In this document: positions 61,707 through 64,000 of the stretch, in pieces
Layout: each line of letters begins with the position of its first letter
How positions within the stretch are numbered: the first letter of the stretch is position 1
Assembly (NCBI RefSeq): GCF_044430645.1
Contig: NZ_JAWUDN010000008.1
Location: 124,001-188,000 of the forward strand
Length of the DNA: 64,000 nt
Direction: 5' to 3'
Source: Ewingella allii
Lineage (GTDB): Bacteria > Pseudomonadota > Gammaproteobacteria > Enterobacterales > Enterobacteriaceae
Made by a program: the position numbers and the translations under genes
Notes under the pieces: model-generated
What the model saw: the letters and a program-made list of their open reading frames with translations, nothing else
Databases searched by the model: none
Told to the model about the DNA's origin: nothing

Positions 61707-61859
61707 TTCGAATTTCTCATCTGATACTAGGCAGAGATAGCGCAAAATGGAAGGGCTATCCTTTCATTCGTCACTACTAAAACTCCGTTAAGCAGTGAAA
61801 TACCCTGAACCCTCGCCGTCTGATAGTCGTATCCCCAGATTAATCCCAGTTTTGAGAAT

Positions 61860-61877
61860 GTGATCCGCTTAGGTCAC
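61860..61877. promoter_or_regulatory. Interrupted inverted repeat upstream of the PRD operon
   Basis: GTGATCC and GGTCAC surround GCTTA, a near-palindrome. The TGTGA and TCAC elements are 10 bp apart, not the 6 bp of CRP sites. It could be an operator for a local regulator. Confidence 0.35.
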
Positions 61878-62001
61878 TGCATTTCCACTTTGAACTGGAA
61901 AAAAACCATCTACACAGGAAATGCCCGCGGGGTTAGGGTAAAGACAGATGAAATAAACGCGCTTTTTTAGCATTGCACGGCAAGGAGAGGGGTAACCGCG
62001 A

Positions 62002-62349
62002 GTGAATAACGGAACCGCATCTGTTAATACGGCAGGGCAAATTGGTTTGGAAGACGCAGAAGCAACCACAGAGAAAGTGTTAAAAGATATTCAGGTTATG
62101 TTGAACGCCGAAAATATCTATACCAATGATGTCCAGCAGCAGATGTTAGCCTCGCACGTTAAGGCAATGGTATTACGCTCTATTACCGGTGAGCCATTAC
62201 CCGAGGTGGAAAAAGAGCTGTTTGACGAAATTTCTGCGGAGTCAATGCGAATGGCGGAGCGGGTTGTCGACCTGTTCGGTAATTTACCTATCGAAGAGGC
62301 TTATTTACTCTCGGTACATTTTGAAGTCGCAAAAGACAATAATTCTTAA
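62002..62349 (+). CDS. PRD-domain protein, first gene of a DUF4310-4312 operon
   Basis: A 115-residue protein carrying one PTS regulation domain (PRD) and no DNA-binding part; similar to the EF_0829/AHA_3910 family. The two conserved histidines of PRDs are seen at His52 (LASHVKAM) and His106 (LSVHFEVA), so it may be phosphorylated by PTS components or bind the next proteins. GTG start at 62002; the ribosome-binding site AGGAGAGGGG is 11-15 bp upstream, rather far. Followed at 39 bp by the SFCGS gene, with which it forms an operon. Its exact role is not known to me. Confidence 0.82.
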   Translation: MNNGTASVNTAGQIGLEDAEATTEKVLKDIQVMLNAENIYTNDVQQQMLASHVKAMVLRSITGEPLPEVEKELFDEISAESMRMAERVVDLFGNLPIEEAYLLSVHFEVAKDNNS

Positions 62350-62388
62350 CAATTTAAATTTTACTCAATTTATCTGGAGAAAGAACTC

Positions 62389-62754
62389 ATGGGACAAATT
62401 ACCGTTGTTATCGGCGACCGTTTAGGGAAAGGCCAGAAAGTTGCAGCAGGCGTAGAAGCCGCAGGTGGCAAGGCTATCGTGGTGCCGGGCGTGGCCGCTG
62501 ACATGAAATTAGGCGACGTGATGAAAGCAGAAAATGCCACCTTCGGCATCTCTTTCTGCGGTAGTGGCGGCGCGGGCGCAATTACTGCGCAAACCAAATA
62601 CGGATATAAAGCAAAATATGGAATGCGCTCTGTGGATGAAGGCGTAACTGCAATTAACGAAGGCTGTAATGTATTAGGTTTCGGATTTATGGATAAAGAA
62701 GAGCTGGGTCAACGCCTGGTTGAAGCTTATATCAAGAAATTCGGCCAGCCGTAA
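62389..62754 (+). CDS. Glycine-rich SFCGS-family protein
   Basis: A 121-residue soluble protein matching the glycine-rich SFCGS family (EF_0830/AHA_3911 type). The signature GISFCGSGGAGAITAQTKYGYKAKYGMRS holds Cys57. It begins MGQITVVIGDRLGKGQKVAAGVEAAGG, a beta-strand followed by a glycine-rich turn, suggestive of a small alpha/beta fold; a conserved cysteine in such a protein recalls the phosphocysteine of PTS EIIB subunits, but this is only an analogy. The ATG follows GGAGAAAGAACTC. Its stop overlaps the next start by 1 bp (TAATG). Confidence 0.85.
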   Translation: MGQITVVIGDRLGKGQKVAAGVEAAGGKAIVVPGVAADMKLGDVMKAENATFGISFCGSGGAGAITAQTKYGYKAKYGMRSVDEGVTAINEGCNVLGFGFMDKEELGQRLVEAYIKKFGQP

Positions 62755-63050
62755 TGAAACAACAATTAACCACCACTGTTCGGGTTGAAGGAAAAGGCGA
62801 AAATAAGGCCGCCGCCTTTTCTGCCGCGCTGAGTCAGGTGCAAAGAACCGTTCTCAAATCTACGAATAATATCTTGCTGCGAATTGAACCGCAGGACGTC
62901 AAGGTGATCACCGCAGAAGAGACGGTAAGAAAGGAAAAGTTCCTGTTCTTTTTTCTGGCCAGAGAAAGGAAGAGTTATTATGTAGTGCTCGATATTACCG
63001 TCAATATGACGGCAATAGAGACTGACAAGGTAGTTTTTGTCACTAAATAA
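62754..63050 (+). CDS. DUF4312 family protein
   Basis: A 98-residue protein of the DUF4312 family (EF_0831/AHA_3912). KQQLTTTVRVEGKGENKAAAFSAALSQVQRTVLK is the conserved first half; the region KEKFLFFFLARERKSYYVVLDITVNM is mildly hydrophobic but has no clear membrane span. The ATG overlaps the stop of the preceding gene, so translation is coupled. Function unknown. Confidence 0.85.
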   Translation: MKQQLTTTVRVEGKGENKAAAFSAALSQVQRTVLKSTNNILLRIEPQDVKVITAEETVRKEKFLFFFLARERKSYYVVLDITVNMTAIETDKVVFVTK

Positions 63051-63051
63051 G

Positions 63052-63092
63052 GAGCCATTGAGTCAAGAATATTATTTCTTGGTGCAAGGCTC
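63052..63092 (+). promoter_or_regulatory. Intra-operon hairpin between DUF4312 and DUF4311 genes
   Basis: Outer arms GAGCC/GGCTC and inner arms CAAGAA/TTCTTG make a two-part stem just after the DUF4312 stop, followed by TCTAAAAACG rather than a T-run. It may be a processing or stability element. Confidence 0.5.
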
Positions 63093-63127
63093 TAAAAACG
63101 TTAGCTATAAATGACAAGGATATACTG

Positions 63128-63904
63128 ATGTTTTTAATTATTTTATTTAAGTCGCTTATTATCGGCGGATTGGTCGGCGTGGGCGTAGGTGCAGGTGCTG
63201 CACGTATGTTTCACGCGCCAAGCGTGCAAGGGATGGGGGCTTTTCGTACTCTTGGGGAATTAAATTCCTGTGAAGGCGATCCAGCTTCGCATTTCTCATT
63301 CGGTTTAGGCTTCTTCTTCAACGCCTGGGCATCTTCTGTCGCTGCAGGTTCCTTCACACAAGACGTCGACCACCGCATTATTCCTCACTGGGCAGCCGCC
63401 TCGTTGATGGTGAAAAACCGCAACGTGTCTGAAACCCTGCACGATCCGCGCAAGATGGCCATCGCCGGTGCTGTTATCGGCATGATTGTCGTCGCGTTCC
63501 TTAACACCACCGCCTCCGCCGTACCGGCAGCCTTGCAGGTTACCGCGGTGAAAGTGCTGGTGCCTGCCGCTAACCTGTTGGTTAACACCGTCATGCCCGT
63601 GATTTTCTGGCTGGCTGCGATTGACGCAGGCCGCCGCTCCGGCTTCTGGGCCACCATCTTTGGTGGTTTGGCGCAGATGATCATGGGTAACGCCGTACCG
63701 GGTCTGGTACTGGGTATCTTGATTGGTAAAGGCGTCGAAGAGGGCGGCTGGAACCATGTGACCAAGGTGATGATGGCGGCAATTATTGCGCTGTTCGTGC
63801 TCAGCGGGTTCTTCCGCGGTTTCGATGTGAAATTGCTGCAGTCCTTCATGTTGGATGTTCCTGCATGGTTGAACGGCATTCACAACTCTCTCAGCGGCAA
63901 GTAA
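63128..63904 (+). CDS. DUF4311 family membrane protein
   Basis: A 258-residue polytopic membrane protein of the DUF4311 family (EF_0832/AHA_3913). About six to seven hydrophobic segments are seen (LIILFKSLIIGGLVGVGVGAGAA, MAIAGAVIGMIVVAFLNTTASAVP, LLVNTVMPVIFWLAAIDAG, MIMGNAVPGLVLGILIG, VMMAAIIALFVLSGFF). The loop LGELNSCEGDPASHFSFGLGFFFNAWASSVAAGSFTQDVDHRIIPHW is strongly conserved in the family and may form the substrate site. The ATG follows ACAAGGAT. With DUF4310 it likely forms a two-subunit transporter. Confidence 0.87.
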   Translation: MFLIILFKSLIIGGLVGVGVGAGAARMFHAPSVQGMGAFRTLGELNSCEGDPASHFSFGLGFFFNAWASSVAAGSFTQDVDHRIIPHWAAASLMVKNRNVSETLHDPRKMAIAGAVIGMIVVAFLNTTASAVPAALQVTAVKVLVPAANLLVNTVMPVIFWLAAIDAGRRSGFWATIFGGLAQMIMGNAVPGLVLGILIGKGVEEGGWNHVTKVMMAAIIALFVLSGFFRGFDVKLLQSFMLDVPAWLNGIHNSLSGK

Positions 63905-63913
63905 CAGGGGATT

Positions 63914-64000
63914 ATGACAATGGAAGAACAAGCCAAAAGTGGTTTTTGGTACGCCGAGTGGTCGTTCCCGATCTTCGTCGGATTACTCTCCTCCGGGGTA
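63914..64000 (+). CDS. DUF4310 family membrane protein, 5' part only
   Basis: Only the first 29 codons are in the window: MTMEEQAKSGFWYAEWSFPI followed by FVGLLSSGV, which is how DUF4310 (EF_0833/AHA_3914) proteins start as I recall them. The ATG follows AGGGG by 3 bp and comes 9 bp after the DUF4311 stop. It is the fifth gene of the operon. Confidence 0.75.
   Translation, partial: MTMEEQAKSGFWYAEWSFPIFVGLLSSGV

Larger units (their letters stand above)
61592..62001. other. Non-coding interval between divergent rnk and the PRD operon
   Basis: 410 bp. It contains a strong terminator-like hairpin near its rnk side and an interrupted inverted repeat (61860-61877), described separately. No CRP site with correct spacing and no clear sigma-54 promoter was found for the PRD operon. 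Confidence 0.5.

Noticed and set aside
61859..61878. CRP site before the PRD operon
   Set aside because: TGTGA and TCAC are present but 10 bp apart instead of 6.
61920..62001. Sigma-54 promoter for the PRD operon
   Set aside because: GC and TTGC-like elements occur but no GG-N10-GC pair at the right spacing was found.
1..64000. CRISPR array, prophage or insertion sequence
   Set aside because: No regularly spaced direct repeats, integrase, transposase or phage structural genes were seen.

Overview
The window is a contiguous piece of an enterobacterial chromosome (order Enterobacterales). The evidence is near-identity to E. coli in Fis and RNase G, the conserved neighbourhoods malT/malPQ, accBC-aroQ-acuI-csrD-mreBCD-maf-rng-yhdP-tldD-aae and yhdT-panF-prmA-dusB-fis, and strong Shine-Dalgarno sequences throughout. 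Several details (msrPQ between aroQ and acuI, cah between prmA and dusB, a barnase/barstar pair beside gabD, a DUF4310-4312 operon) fit a Yersiniaceae-like genus such as Serratia, Rahnella, Ewingella or Rouxiella better than E. coli, but the genus cannot be fixed from this sequence alone. No tRNA, rRNA, CRISPR array, prophage or insertion sequence was seen.

Layout. 1-2.7 kb: bglX (3' end outside the window) and the small membrane protein gene yjcB. 2.9-10.5 kb: maltodextrin genes, malT divergent from malPQ, with MalT boxes between them. 10.5-13.6 kb: an MHYT-GGDEF-EAL cyclic-di-GMP protein and a glutathione S-transferase. 14.1-18 kb: purine permease ghxP and the CPA1 antiporter gene yjcE, separated by an 0.84-kb non-coding block that is mostly one large imperfect palindrome. 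18-20.2 kb: a LysR regulator divergent from a cidAB/lrgAB-type pair. 20.2-24.4 kb: the amino-acid ABC transporter aapJQMP (yhdWXYZ), preceded by a good sigma-54 promoter and two NtrC-like sites. 24.8-28 kb: an amidotransferase-like protein lacking the usual catalytic histidine, lpxP and a bestrophin. 28-35.6 kb: fis, dusB, cah, prmA, panF, yhdT, accC, accB and aroQ, all on the minus strand. 35.8-38.6 kb: msrQ, msrP and acuI. 38.8-51.5 kb: csrD, mreBCD, maf, rng, yhdP and tldD, an envelope, shape and RNA-turnover block. 51.6-55.9 kb: aaeR divergent from the aaeXAB efflux operon. 56.1-61.6 kb: gabD, a secreted barnase with its barstar inhibitor, darP, pmbA (partner of tldD), cybC and rnk. 62.0-64.0 kb: the start of an operon of a PRD-domain protein, a glycine-rich SFCGS protein, DUF4312, DUF4311 and DUF4310, running off the window end.

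How the genes connect. Several pathways are complete or nearly complete here: maltodextrin phosphorolysis and transglycosylation under MalT; biotin carboxylase plus its carrier protein for fatty-acid synthesis; the TldD/PmbA protease pair, split over about 8 kb; the MreBCD cell-shape complex; MsrPQ periplasmic methionine-sulfoxide repair; and a nitrogen-controlled amino-acid importer. The items most worth a second look are the DUF4310-4312/SFCGS/PRD operon, whose biochemical role I do not know to be established, and the giant palindrome at about 15.53-16.17 kb, whose centre coincides with a copy of a small palindrome also found at 10.51 and 20.20 kb.
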